Program-made: the position numbers and the translations under genes
Part shown: positions 17,324-25,381 of the stretch, piece after piece
Layout: the number at the start of each line of letters is the position of its first letter
Position numbering within the stretch: position 1 is the stretch's first letter
The notes under the pieces: generated by a model
What the model was told of the DNA's origin: nothing
Seen by the model: the letters and a program-made list of their open reading frames with translations, nothing else
Databases searched by the model: none
Source: Candidatus Andersenbacteria bacterium RIFCSPHIGHO2_02_FULL_45_11
GTDB taxonomy: Bacteria > Patescibacteriota > Andersenbacteria > UBA10190
Assembly: GCA_001817055.1 (NCBI GenBank)
Contig: MHHP01000015.1
Coordinates: 12,020-46,242, forward strand
Direction: 5' to 3'
DNA length: 34,223 bases

Positions 17324-18711
17324 TTACTCTACGTGGATTCCGGGTCGGAGCCCGGAATGACAACGAAAACCGCGGGAGTATTTTAATTATGACCGTCATT
17401 ATGGTCATGATGATTGGGATTATGTTCACATCAATTTCTGGTGTTATAAATCTCCAGTATCGCCAAGGAGGATTAGCTGCACAAGATGAAACAGCATTTC
17501 AAATTGCAGAAGCAGGGCTTAATTTTGCTCGTTGGAGGCTTGCGCATAACCCTACAGATTTTAGCGCAGCTGAGCATGAACTTGCCGATCAGTTGCAGGG
17601 GGCGCTTGGTACATATTCATTAACGTTTACTGCCCCTCAAAATGGCAGCACGGTTGTCACTATTACTTCTGTTGGGCACACTGCAAACTCTCCTACACGA
17701 GAAGTTACTCTTACTGCAACGTACGGAATCCCAAGTCTTGCGAAGTACGTCTTTGTTACGAATGAGGACGTTTGGTATGACGAAGAAATTCATGGGCAAG
17801 TACATTCAAACGGCGGAATCCGGATGGATGGTGTGTCTGATGGTGTTATGATGAGCGCAAAAAGTACGTACGTATGCCAAACATCGCATGGGTGTGCAAA
17901 TGAAACGAAGCCCGGTATATGGGGAGATGGGAGTGATAGTGCCCTGTGGCAGTTCCCAGTACCGAGCATTGACTATAGTGGGCTTACGGTAGACCTGTTG
18001 GATATGCAGGCCGCGGCAGTAGCGGCAGGAACCTATTACGGGCCGTCGGGAGCATTGGGGTATCATGTTGTATTTAACACAGATAATACGTATTCCGTAT
18101 TTATAGTGACCGCCACTACTACTGCTATGTCTTCATATGCTCCGGATACGGGGTGGCAAACGGTATCGCACGATATTGCTACGGAAGCATTTCTTACGTC
18201 CGCAGCCGTACCTGATAACGGGGTTATATATGTAGAGGATACATTATGGGTAAACGGCAACATACGCAGCCATGTTACCGTAGCTGCCGGACGGTTTCCG
18301 GATACGCCGAGTACCAATGCTGATATTATTTTGAACGGGAGCATTACATATGACGGTGTGTATGATGGGACGCGTACTTTTGGAGCGATTGCGCAAAAAA
18401 ATATTCTGATTCCGTATTCTGCTGCTCCTGATAATCTTGAGTTGGATGGTGCATACCTTGCACAGCACGGCCGATTTGGAAGGCGATATTATTCTTCGGG
18501 GACATACACGCTGAGAACCTCTATGAATTTGCGTGGGATGATCGCAAGTAACTGGACTCCGGTTACTACGTGGGTTAATGAAAGTGGCACGGTGATAAGC
18601 GGGTATCAGACTGGTGCGAGTACATACGACTCCAATTTATTATATGGGCCGCCTCCATTTTTCCCAACAAGCGGTGAATACCAATTTCTATCGTGGGGCG
18701 AAACACAGTAA
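17314..18711 (+). CDS. PilX-like pilus assembly protein, leader encoded in a dispersed repeat
   Basis: A 465-residue protein if it starts at ATG 17314 (ATG 17320 is also in frame). A prepilin-like N-terminus NENRG/SILIMTVIMVMMIG is followed by QIAEAGLNFARWRLAHNP, typical of PilX proteins. The region 130-460 is a Gly/Asn/Thr-rich beta-structured domain (EEIHGQVHSNGGIRMDG, GVIYVEDTLWVNGNIRSHV, NADIILNGSITYDG) reminiscent of polymer-forming or beta-helical proteins. The leader (LRGFRVGARNDNENRG) is translated from a copy of the dispersed CCGGGTC repeat. A later ATG at 17389, preceded by GGGAG, would give a protein starting directly in the membrane helix and lacking the cleavable leader. The start is therefore uncertain, while the body of the gene is not. 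Confidence 0.8.
   Translation: MAMITLRGFRVGARNDNENRGSILIMTVIMVMMIGIMFTSISGVINLQYRQGGLAAQDETAFQIAEAGLNFARWRLAHNPTDFSAAEHELADQLQGALGTYSLTFTAPQNGSTVVTITSVGHTANSPTREVTLTATYGIPSLAKYVFVTNEDVWYDEEIHGQVHSNGGIRMDGVSDGVMMSAKSTYVCQTSHGCANETKPGIWGDGSDSALWQFPVPSIDYSGLTVDLLDMQAAAVAAGTYYGPSGALGYHVVFNTDNTYSVFIVTATTTAMSSYAPDTGWQTVSHDIATEAFLTSAAVPDNGVIYVEDTLWVNGNIRSHVTVAAGRFPDTPSTNADIILNGSITYDGVYDGTRTFGAIAQKNILIPYSAAPDNLELDGAYLAQHGRFGRRYYSSGTYTLRTSMNLRGMIASNWTPVTTWVNESGTVISGYQTGASTYDSNLLYGPPPFFPTSGEYQFLSWGETQ
17330..17363. repeat. Dispersed repeat fragment with hairpin at a gene start
   Basis: CTACGTGGATTCCGGGTC here is identical to part of the MITE-like element at 10451-10591, and CCCGGAATGAC is the complement of GTCATTCCGGG in the copy at 25274-25323. 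It forms the hairpin ATTCCGGG/CCCGGAAT (17337-17344/17351-17358) with a 6-nt loop, only about 15 nt after the predicted start codon of the PilX-like gene. Confidence 0.8.
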
Positions 18712-18714
18712 TAT
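18709..18714 (+). promoter_or_regulatory. Possible internal -10 box before pilM
   Basis: TAATAT lies 6 nt before the pilM ATG and overlaps the stop of the preceding gene. The spacing matches the other leaderless candidates, but there is no TGn extension or -35, so this is weak. Confidence 0.25.
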
Positions 18715-18720
18715 ATAGAT

Positions 18721-19752
18721 ATGATAGGCATTGATATATCTGATCAGACTATAAAAATAGTCCAACTCTCTGCCGGAAGGGGTAGGCGCCTGGGGTGCAG
18801 ATACTTACACCTCTTGCCTCCCAAGGTTGTTGTGAATGGAATCGTTGTAGATGCTGCAGCTATGGAGCGCGAAATTGCAAAGGCGCTTGCCTCATGTGGC
18901 GCGATGTACCGGAAAAAAGATCCTGTAGTTGCATCCATTCCGGAGTCCCAATCTTTTTTACGGGTTATTGAGATTCCGAAGATGAATGAAGATGAGATTG
19001 GGGAGGCTGTGCAGTGGGAAATTGCTCAACATATTCCGTTTGGCTTGGAAAATGTATATATAGACTGGCAGCTTCTGGCTGCAAGTGATCATCCTATACA
19101 GCCCAATCATCAAGAGATCCAGGTGGGAGCTGCGCAAAAAAAAGTTGTTGATGCGCTGTACGGTGTTCTGAAGAAGCTGCGCCTTGATGTTGCCGCATTT
19201 GAGCTTGAAAGCCAGGCTATCGTGAGATCCCTTGTTTCTCAAGAGTGGCGTTTGAAGGAAGGGTTATTGATTGTTGATATTGGAAGCAGTGCGACAAACG
19301 TTATCGTATACGAGCATGGTGCAAGTAGATTTACGGCGAGCCTTGCCTGTGGCGTTGCAAGTTTAATATCTTCATTATCGCCTGAAGACACTCATACGGT
19401 GCTTGAGAATCTGCATGCATTGCCGGCTGATATAGTTGAGAAGATGCGAGTAGTTATAATTCCTGGCATTCAGCAACTTGCCACGGATATTAGAGGAATT
19501 GTTGATTTTACTAATACTAGTAATGCCAAGCACGAGGTTACGGAGATTATCCTTACAGGGGGTGGTTCTAATCTTCCGGGACTTGATGATGCGTTTCAAA
19601 AACATTTTGATGATGTGCAAATTCAGCGGGGTAATCCTTGGGTTAACATCTTGACCGGATCAGGCGCTACTCACCCTCCGATGGATTTACAAGAATCGGT
19701 TCGATATACAACCGCATTGGGGTTAGCCCTTCGTGATAGTGTTCCCTTATGA
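18721..19752 (+). CDS. pilM: Type IV pilus assembly protein PilM (first copy)
   Basis: A 343-residue actin-like cytoplasmic ATPase of the SHS2/FtsA fold. The phosphate-1 motif is MIGIDISDQTIKIVQL, a central motif is LLIVDIGSSATNVIVYEHG (phosphate 2), and the adenosine motif is IILTGGGSNLPGL. The conserved block VASIPESQSFLRVIEIP is typical of PilM. PilM binds the N-terminal tail of PilN and links the motor to the membrane platform. Its stop overlaps the pilN start (ATGA). It is a clear paralogue of the N-terminal part of the fused protein at 21129-22682. Confidence 0.95.
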   Translation: MIGIDISDQTIKIVQLSAGRGRRLGCRYLHLLPPKVVVNGIVVDAAAMEREIAKALASCGAMYRKKDPVVASIPESQSFLRVIEIPKMNEDEIGEAVQWEIAQHIPFGLENVYIDWQLLAASDHPIQPNHQEIQVGAAQKKVVDALYGVLKKLRLDVAAFELESQAIVRSLVSQEWRLKEGLLIVDIGSSATNVIVYEHGASRFTASLACGVASLISSLSPEDTHTVLENLHALPADIVEKMRVVIIPGIQQLATDIRGIVDFTNTSNAKHEVTEIILTGGGSNLPGLDDAFQKHFDDVQIQRGNPWVNILTGSGATHPPMDLQESVRYTTALGLALRDSVPL

Positions 19753-20294
19753 AGACAGAGATTAATGTACTTTCGCCAGAAGCAAAAAACGATCGTCAAC
19801 ATACGATAGTTGCTCATCGAATTCGCGCAATTATGGATGCGATTCTTGTTTGCGCAGTTATTGCAGTATGTTCCTATGCTGCAGCATACGGAGCGCTTAG
19901 AACAATGAGAAATTCAGTTCAGCAACATGGATTAACCCAAGAGAGTGAGAGGGCTGAAATACATCAAAAAATACAAGATATTAATGCGATTATTGCTATT
20001 GTCGATGATCGCATTACTCAAGAATATCTTTGGACGCCCCTGATACCAGATATAGTGCGCCTTGCATCGCCGGGTATCGCAATAGTAAAAATTGAATTAA
20101 CCGAAAATCCCCAAACCCTTGTTCTTACAGGAAGAGCTTCTCAGGGGTCTGTGGTAGTACAGTATCAACGATCGCTTGAAAAACTGCCGTGGGTAGACCA
20201 TGTTGTAGCACCCTTACAAAATTTTGCGCTTGTACCCGATGCGGCTGCAGTCTTTACAATATTTCCGAAAGCGAAAGGGGACCCTGCCGTATGA
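19749..20294 (+). CDS. pilN: Type IV pilus assembly protein PilN (first copy)
   Basis: A 181-residue bitopic membrane protein. The short cytoplasmic tail INVLSPEAK corresponds to the PilM-binding INLLPPE motif. A membrane helix at about 27-50 (ILVCAVIAVCSYAAAYGAL) precedes a coiled-coil segment and a small ferredoxin-like domain (IVKIELTENPQTLVLTGRASQG) outside the membrane. It overlaps pilM and pilO by ATGA at both ends, as expected for a PilMNO unit. Confidence 0.9.
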   Translation: MKTEINVLSPEAKNDRQHTIVAHRIRAIMDAILVCAVIAVCSYAAAYGALRTMRNSVQQHGLTQESERAEIHQKIQDINAIIAIVDDRITQEYLWTPLIPDIVRLASPGIAIVKIELTENPQTLVLTGRASQGSVVVQYQRSLEKLPWVDHVVAPLQNFALVPDAAAVFTIFPKAKGDPAV

Positions 20295-20863
20295 AATCGC
20301 TAATATATTATAGTATTGTCGGTAGCAGTACGGTGCTTTGTATTGTGGCATCATTTTTCCTGCATATGCAGGTACGTGAGATACGCGATACCTTGGCTCT
20401 TTCTATTCGCGAATTAGAGATAGCTCCAACACAAGAGTCACAAGCGCGTATATTGAAAAAAGAGTTAGAGAGTATTGAGCAAAAACTGCAGCAAGTTTCT
20501 TTGATTACTATCTCACAGGATGAGATTGTGGGTGTGATAGATAAGATATTGCTGGCCGGCAAAGAATCTGGTGTTTCTGTGCAAGTGCCTCAGGTACATG
20601 CGGGTACTGCTAAGCCAGGCGTTTTGCAAGATGTTCGTATACGAATGAATGCGATTGGATCACCTTCGGCTCTTGTTGCGTTTATGTATCGTTTAGAACA
20701 TGTACCATATATAATTAGGGTTGCTTCTTGGAACTTGGATACAACACGTCAGAGTGCACCTGGGTCATTTGCGGCCAATGTGCCCGCAGATACTTCCAAA
20801 TCAAAGCCTCCTTCAGGAAGCCTACTAGCCGTAGAAGCGATTATCTCTATTTTGCAAAAATGA
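20291..20863 (+). CDS. pilO: Type IV pilus assembly protein PilO-like (first copy)
   Basis: A 190-residue protein with one N-terminal membrane helix (about 5-24), a coiled coil (ARILKKELESIEQKLQQ) and a C-terminal ferredoxin-like domain (VRIRMNAIGSPSALVAFMYRLEHVPYIIRVASWNLD). This is the PilO layout, and PilO pairs with PilN in the periplasm or cell-wall space. The ATG chosen lies in the overlap with the pilN stop; the same frame is open for 34 codons upstream inside pilN but lacks a membrane start there. The stop overlaps the next ATG. Confidence 0.85.
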   Translation: MKSLIYYSIVGSSTVLCIVASFFLHMQVREIRDTLALSIRELEIAPTQESQARILKKELESIEQKLQQVSLITISQDEIVGVIDKILLAGKESGVSVQVPQVHAGTAKPGVLQDVRIRMNAIGSPSALVAFMYRLEHVPYIIRVASWNLDTTRQSAPGSFAANVPADTSKSKPPSGSLLAVEAIISILQK

Positions 20864-21132
20864 AACACATATCAAATATATTTATCTACCATATACGGTC
20901 TATTGCGATAGGCATTATTTTGATTGGCGCCTTGGTGTCGTTTGGTATTATATATTATGCCTTTTCATTTCCTGCTGTGCCCGTAGCGTCTGTTGGGATT
21001 GCTGGAGAAAATGTATCCGCAGCAGGCGATAGATTTGACCGGGTATTTCTATGGTTTGCAGAAAAGGAAAAAGCGACACAATCTGTACCGGTTATACCAA
21101 ATTCAGCCTTCTTTATACCCAGCGGCTTATGA
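20860..21132 (+). CDS. Small single-pass membrane protein of the first pilus module
   Basis: A 90-residue protein with one membrane helix (about 12-34, SIAIGIILIGALVSFGIIYYAF) and a short, variable extracytoplasmic tail (GDRFDRVFLWFAEKEK). No recognised domain. It is joined to pilO and to the pilMN fusion by ATGA overlaps on both sides. A protein of the same size and topology follows the second PilO (23202-23504), so it is probably a structural part of the module, in the position PilP occupies in Gram-negative bacteria; homology to PilP is not visible. Confidence 0.8.
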   Translation: MKHISNIFIYHIRSIAIGIILIGALVSFGIIYYAFSFPAVPVASVGIAGENVSAAGDRFDRVFLWFAEKEKATQSVPVIPNSAFFIPSGL

Positions 21133-22682
21133 TTGGTATTGATATCTCTGATCGTTCGGTAAAAATTGCGGAGGTTTCTTCTGCCTCTCGTCCGCAATTT
21201 AAAACTGTATGCTGGTCGCCATTGCCTGCTGGCCTTTTGCGCAGGGGTATTGTTCAAGACGTTCCTACTTTAATAGAACACTTGAAAACCACATGTGGTA
21301 AATGTTCGCCGTTTCCATTATCTCAAGGCCCTATTGTTGCATCTATTCCGGAAACTCGTTCCTTTATTCGCGTGCTCGATGTACCAATATTATCTCAACA
21401 AGAAACTGATGAAGCAGTACAGTGGGCTATTCGCAAAGACCTCCCGTTTGATCTTAAAAGTGTATATGTGGGATGGCAGCCCATTGCATCTTCGTCTAGT
21501 GTAAATATGCGCCAGGTACTTGTGGGGGCTGCTCAGCGAGCAGTCATAGACCCGCTTCTAGCTGCATTGGACGGCGCTGGATTTAGTGTTGTGGCATTAG
21601 AGTTAGAATCACAAGCTATGGTTCGCAGCCTTCTGCCACTTGATTCCGCTTCTATTGAAGGGGTTGTAATTTGTGATTTGGGTGCAAGCACGACTAAGAT
21701 TATATATTTTGATCGGGGTGCGATGCGACTTACGGCAGATGTGCCGAGCGGAGGGGATCGGTTAACGGCAGAGCTGGTTCGGGCATTTTCTATTACTCCT
21801 GAGATTGCCGCAGAGAAAAAGTCTATAATCGGTGTTATTGCCCGTAATGGGGAGGATGGGGCAATTGCTACTACGCTTCGAGGGGCAGTATTGGCATTGG
21901 CGCAAGAAGTGCATAGTACTATTGAATCTGCGTTACCTCAATTACCAGGAGGTGGTAGTGTGCGAGGAATACTTTTATCGGGTGGCGGTGCAAATTTACC
22001 AGGGATCAGAGATATTTTTGGAGAAGTGTTTCCGGGTATTCCGGTGCAGATCGGGAATCCACTCACGAACCTAACGTCACCTGCAATGTCGATCAGTCCT
22101 CAAGATGCTAGTCATTTTGTGACTGCGCTTGGTCTTGCGCTTCGTACGGATGGGTTGAATCTTCTTCCTCCACCTCGACGCCATGCACTTGCGCTCAAGT
22201 CGATGGTAGAGAATACGCATCACTTCCTTTCTAGTATTACGATGGGGCTCGCATTGCTGACGCTTGTGGGGACTCTCAGCCTTGGAATTTTACAAAGTTT
22301 GATTTCTGCAACCCCTCCTGAAAAGTCGGCGCAATTAGATCAGGTGATGTCGCAATATGCTGCTCTTCGTGAATCAGTGAGTTCTCAGAATGTTTTGCTT
22401 TCTGCGATCAGCGGGGTGAGCGATAAACGGCTCTTGTGGAGCGATAAAATACATGAGCTGTTAGGAGTTATTCCGGGAGGTGTGCACATCCAAGCTATTC
22501 GAGCAACGGGGGGCGATGCGCCGTCAATTTCATTCTCTGGGCAAGCTGCAACGCGGAATGCGCTGATTATTTTGGAGCAGCGCCTCAAGAGTATTTCCTG
22601 GGCTACTTCTGTTAAAGCCCCCAACTCCAATTTGATTGATCGTACGAACGCTCCTTATGAGTTTATTATGTTGTTGAAATAG
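21129..22682 (+). CDS. PilM-PilN fusion protein (second module)
   Basis: A single 517-residue frame. Residues 1-340 are a complete PilM: MIGIDISDRSVKIAEV, VASIPETRSFIRVLDVP, VVICDLGASTTKIIYFDRG, ILLSGGGANLPGI. Directly after the PilM end (VTALGLALRTD) comes GLNLLPPPRRHAL, the conserved PilM-binding tail of PilN (about 342), then a membrane helix (about 366-390) and a PilN periplasmic domain (VHIQAIRATGGDAPSISFSGQAATRNALIILEQ). In the first module the same junction is a stop/start ATGA. Covalent fusion would fix the PilM-PilN contact at 1:1. No internal frameshift is seen and both halves keep their motifs, so it looks functional. Confidence 0.92.
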   Translation: MIGIDISDRSVKIAEVSSASRPQFKTVCWSPLPAGLLRRGIVQDVPTLIEHLKTTCGKCSPFPLSQGPIVASIPETRSFIRVLDVPILSQQETDEAVQWAIRKDLPFDLKSVYVGWQPIASSSSVNMRQVLVGAAQRAVIDPLLAALDGAGFSVVALELESQAMVRSLLPLDSASIEGVVICDLGASTTKIIYFDRGAMRLTADVPSGGDRLTAELVRAFSITPEIAAEKKSIIGVIARNGEDGAIATTLRGAVLALAQEVHSTIESALPQLPGGGSVRGILLSGGGANLPGIRDIFGEVFPGIPVQIGNPLTNLTSPAMSISPQDASHFVTALGLALRTDGLNLLPPPRRHALALKSMVENTHHFLSSITMGLALLTLVGTLSLGILQSLISATPPEKSAQLDQVMSQYAALRESVSSQNVLLSAISGVSDKRLLWSDKIHELLGVIPGGVHIQAIRATGGDAPSISFSGQAATRNALIILEQRLKSISWATSVKAPNSNLIDRTNAPYEFIMLLK

Positions 22683-22684
22683 AT

Positions 22685-23218
22685 ATGATTTCACTATTTC
22701 GCATTGTTCTTCTGTTCGCTCTGGCTGCACTTCAGCCCTTCTTGTGGGGGTATGTGAGCGATCGTGCTCAGCAATTACACTTGCTGCAAACTAATGAGGA
22801 GCAATTTGCGTTACTCTCCCAGAAAATGATTGAATCTCAGCAAGCGTTTTCTGATGCGCAGCCTCGATTACTCAAGCTTGGCGATGTATTTCCAGCTTCA
22901 AGCGCTTTATCTCAAGTAGTTGGTCGTATTGAAGCTCTTGCTGATACTAAGCAGTTGGGTATTGAGCTTAAAAGTATTGAAGATACGATTTCCATAGAGG
23001 CTGGGAGTGGCACTATAAGGCCCAAGCGTATCACTGCTGAAGTTACGGGTTCAGTTGAGGCGCTATTCTCGTTTTTAGAAGCCATGGAAAATCAAAATGA
23101 ATTTCTCTCTATCGAATCGTGGGATATTATAGCTGCTGGATTACCCGAGAAAGCGTCGCAGCCAGTGTTTCAAATGACGTTACATACGATATATTATTTC
23201 TATGATGCGCCTATCTAG
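22685..23218 (+). CDS. PilO-like protein (second module)
   Basis: A 177-residue protein with an N-terminal membrane helix (about 4-22), a coiled-coil segment (RAQQLHLLQTNEEQFALLSQK) and a C-terminal ferredoxin-like half (KRITAEVTGSVEALFSFLEAMENQNEFLSIESWDII), which is the PilO layout. It lies 2 nt after the PilM-PilN fusion and overlaps the next small gene by 17 nt. Similarity to the first PilO is in topology and in the VEALFSFLEAMEN/SALVAFMYRLEH segment. Confidence 0.82.
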   Translation: MISLFRIVLLFALAALQPFLWGYVSDRAQQLHLLQTNEEQFALLSQKMIESQQAFSDAQPRLLKLGDVFPASSALSQVVGRIEALADTKQLGIELKSIEDTISIEAGSGTIRPKRITAEVTGSVEALFSFLEAMENQNEFLSIESWDIIAAGLPEKASQPVFQMTLHTIYYFYDAPI

Positions 23219-23504
23219 TAGTAATGATGGAGTACGTGCAGTAATGGGAACCCTGGGTGGCCCCATTATTCGCCTTATAACCATCGCGGTTTTTCTCGTG
23301 TTCTCGCTATATCTTGGATATCGTCATGCGTACGCACCCTTATTTGATGACGTGCAATTGCCTGCTGCTGCGGCGGCACAGAGTGTTCGTATTGATACGA
23401 AGATTCTGGACGCAATTGATGCCTCTACTGCAGGCAGGCGCAGCCATGTTCCGCATACGTACGATCAATACCGCACACTATTTGCATCTGTTAGTGATGA
23501 ATAG
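23202..23504 (+). CDS. Small single-pass membrane protein of the second pilus module
   Basis: A 100-residue protein (ATG 23202, or 23205) with one membrane helix (about 22-42, PIIRLITIAVFLVFSLYLGY) and a polar tail (SVRIDTKILDAIDASTAGR). It is the counterpart in position, size and topology of the 20860-21132 protein. Its start overlaps the preceding gene by 17 nt and its stop overlaps the next gene. No known domain. Confidence 0.75.
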   Translation: MMRLSSSNDGVRAVMGTLGGPIIRLITIAVFLVFSLYLGYRHAYAPLFDDVQLPAAAAAQSVRIDTKILDAIDASTAGRRSHVPHTYDQYRTLFASVSDE

Positions 23505-23913
23505 CTCTTTGCGTGTACTGGTGTTTGGCACATTTGACCCTCTGCATGCAGGGCATCGTGATTTATTCGAGCAGGCAGCGTCGCTTGGAGGCTACCTCGC
23601 GGTTGTAGTGGCGAGAGACACAGCTATTAATTCTCAAAAAGGCAGGTCTCCTGCGGTGCCAGAACACGAACGTCTTGCGGCGGTTGCACACGAAAGCGTA
23701 GTAGATGAGGCAATGCTCGGAGATGCGGACCCGTTTTCATACTCGTTACTTGCCACTTTTGCATTTGATATTCTTGCATTGGGATATGACCAAGCACCTT
23801 CGGATACCGAAGTGAGAAAAATTCTTGAGGCCTTGCATAAATCGCATGTGAAAATAGTTCGCCTTGCGCCACATCGGCCGGATATATATAAGTCATCGCT
23901 CCTGAGGACGTGA
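23497..23913 (+). CDS. Cytidylyltransferase-like nucleotidyltransferase (RibL / FAD synthetase type)
   Basis: A 138-residue HIGH-superfamily nucleotidyltransferase. VFGTFDPLHAGHRDLFEQA carries the H17-x-G-H20 nucleotide-binding motif. The segment VVVARDTAINSQKGRSPAVPEHERLAAV followed by VVDEAMLGD closely resembles archaeal-type FAD synthetase RibL; glycerol-3-phosphate cytidylyltransferase (TagD) is the other likely relative. The frame is open upstream, but the ATG at 23497 starts just before the core fold and overlaps the previous stop by 8 nt. The substrate (FMN, glycerol-P or another phosphorylated compound) cannot be fixed. Confidence 0.85.
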   Translation: MNSSLRVLVFGTFDPLHAGHRDLFEQAASLGGYLAVVVARDTAINSQKGRSPAVPEHERLAAVAHESVVDEAMLGDADPFSYSLLATFAFDILALGYDQAPSDTEVRKILEALHKSHVKIVRLAPHRPDIYKSSLLRT

Positions 23914-23919
23914 TATACT
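23911..23919 (+). promoter_or_regulatory. Extended -10 promoter, probable leaderless start of prsW-like gene
   Basis: TGATATACT is followed by 7 nt and ATG 23927. The element overlaps the TGA stop of the preceding gene. Motif and spacing match those at 3922 and 4635. Confidence 0.55.
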
Positions 23920-23926
23920 TGAATGC

Positions 23927-24874
23927 ATGGTGAATGCCCCTATTTTTCTTCCCGTTGGAGTGTCTATAGGGATTGTAGCGTTTTTGCTGAGCCTGTTGCC
24001 CGCAGTGTTTTTCTTATGGATGTGGTATTTGCGCAATCGGGACCGAAGCTTACCCGCAGCTTCTATTGCGCTGGCGTTTGCCGTGGGTGCAATTATCGTG
24101 TTACCCGCGTTTTGGCTAGAGCGTGGTGCGGATAGTGTATGGAACATAGTATCTCCTCAAACAGCGCATTATTATGCTGGTGCGTCATTGCCCCTGCTCC
24201 GTATTCAAGATATTCTGCTTCCGGCCTTTGCAACATTCCTTATTGTTGCGCTTGTAGAAGAGGGGCTTCGGTATGGTGCGATGCGGATATGGATGAGGCG
24301 GAGCCGTACGATTGACCAAGTATTTGATGGCCTACTAATTGGTGTTGCGATTGGGCTTGGGTTCTCCACGTTTGAAAATACCTTATATTTTAAAGATCTG
24401 CTGCACGGACAAGATTACGATACGTTAGTATTTGTATTCTTTTTGCGATTCTTAATTTCAACACTTGCGCATATTAGCTTCTCGGGGATTATGGGCGTAC
24501 TTATAGCACAAGGCACATTTCATATGTTTCGGTCGCGCTCATATATGATACTAGCATTTTTGGTACCATGGTTTTTACACGGGCTTTTTGATCTACTTTT
24601 GGGCGTAGGCCATGGATTGTATGCTGTACTTGTTCTGATTCCCGCACTATTAACGTTGGTTTCGTGGACGTTTAATCGCCAGCTTTTTATCATTCATAAA
24701 AAAGATGGGAAATTCTTAGCACAAGAAAAAACTCCCGAGTCGCCTATGATGCACGCCCTGGAGAAGGCTTTGAAGGTGGAAAATTCCCCTTGGAATATTC
24801 ATGCTTCGTACTTGAATGAGAACAAGTCGTATCGAGCTATCTTTAATGCGATGGGAAGTAAGCGATATGAATAG
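23927..24874 (+). CDS. PrsW-family intramembrane metalloprotease
   Basis: A 315-residue protein with about eight membrane segments. The PrsW signatures are present: Glu111-Glu112 in VALVEEGLRY, Glu150-Asn151 in GFSTFENTLYF, His182 in AHISFSG, and the HxxxD motif at 218-222 (HGLFD). In Bacillus subtilis PrsW cleaves an anti-sigma factor. No anti-sigma factor is visible here, so the substrate is unknown, and processing of secreted or pilus-associated proteins is only a guess. The C-terminal 60 residues form a cytoplasmic tail. It probably has its own promoter, and overlaps the next gene by 8 nt. Confidence 0.88.
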   Translation: MVNAPIFLPVGVSIGIVAFLLSLLPAVFFLWMWYLRNRDRSLPAASIALAFAVGAIIVLPAFWLERGADSVWNIVSPQTAHYYAGASLPLLRIQDILLPAFATFLIVALVEEGLRYGAMRIWMRRSRTIDQVFDGLLIGVAIGLGFSTFENTLYFKDLLHGQDYDTLVFVFFLRFLISTLAHISFSGIMGVLIAQGTFHMFRSRSYMILAFLVPWFLHGLFDLLLGVGHGLYAVLVLIPALLTLVSWTFNRQLFIIHKKDGKFLAQEKTPESPMMHALEKALKVENSPWNIHASYLNENKSYRAIFNAMGSKRYE

Positions 24875-25274
24875 GCAGTTTGGAATAGGGTTGTTAGTTG
24901 TAGGGTGTTTGGGGCTTGTGGGTGTGGGAGCGCTTATTGATGCAATCGGCGGCGTAACGGTGCGTACGAATGTTGCGCCAGACACTACGGCGCTTACGGT
25001 ATTTGATCCGCTACTTCCCGGAACATTCGTAAAGCCGACATGGACGGTTGGTAAAGATTCTTCGAATAAAGAAGTGGAGCTTATGCTTACTACAGAAGCA
25101 AAAGACTATTCTCTTGTGCATACGAAATTTATATTCGGAGGTGCTCGTATTCAAGTTCCGTGCGATGTGGCTGCCGGAAGTGCACGGCTGGAACTTGTGG
25201 GGCAGCAAGACCGTGATGTTATTTCGTCTGTTGCAGTTGAAATTCTTCCACCCGGCCCGGATTGCGTACGGTAG
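24867..25274 (+). CDS. Small secreted or membrane-anchored protein, unknown function
   Basis: A 135-residue protein with an N-terminal hydrophobic segment (about 6-28, GIGLLVVGCLGLVGVGALIDAIGG) and a beta-rich domain outside the membrane with two cysteines (QVPCDVAAG near residue 97, PGPDCVR at the end) that could form a disulfide. The Cys in the hydrophobic segment (VVGCLG) might be lipidated, but the lipobox is poor. The start overlaps the stop of the PrsW gene, so the two are cotranscribed and it may be a partner or substrate of the protease. No family recognised. Confidence 0.7.
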   Translation: MNRQFGIGLLVVGCLGLVGVGALIDAIGGVTVRTNVAPDTTALTVFDPLLPGTFVKPTWTVGKDSSNKEVELMLTTEAKDYSLVHTKFIFGGARIQVPCDVAAGSARLELVGQQDRDVISSVAVEILPPGPDCVR

Positions 25275-25323
25275 TGTCATTCCGGGCCTGCCTACCGGCC
25301 AGGCAGGCTTGACCCTGAATCCA
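25274..25323. repeat. Dispersed GTCATTCCGGG repeat with hairpin
   Basis: It contains GTCATTCCGGG, the hairpin GCCTGCCT/AGGCAGGC (25286-25293/25301-25308) and TTGACCCTGAATCCAC. The hairpin and flanks match the core of the 10451-10591 element; the outer part matches the fragment at 17330-17363. It starts right at the end of the plus-strand pilus block. Confidence 0.75.
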
Positions 25324-25340
25324 CATAAGATTTAGGCAAA

Positions 25341-25368
25341 AGAAAAACCCGCTCGGAAACCGAACGGG
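25341..25368 (-). terminator. Rho-independent terminator of the 25382-25585 gene
   Basis: Minus-strand RNA forms CCCGTTCGG/CCGAGCGGG with a UUU loop (25360-25368 and 25348-25356), followed by UUUUUCUUUU. The single imperfect pair is G-U on this strand but C-A on the other, so termination acts on minus-strand transcripts. Confidence 0.85.
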
Positions 25369-25381
25369 GTTGTGAATTTGA

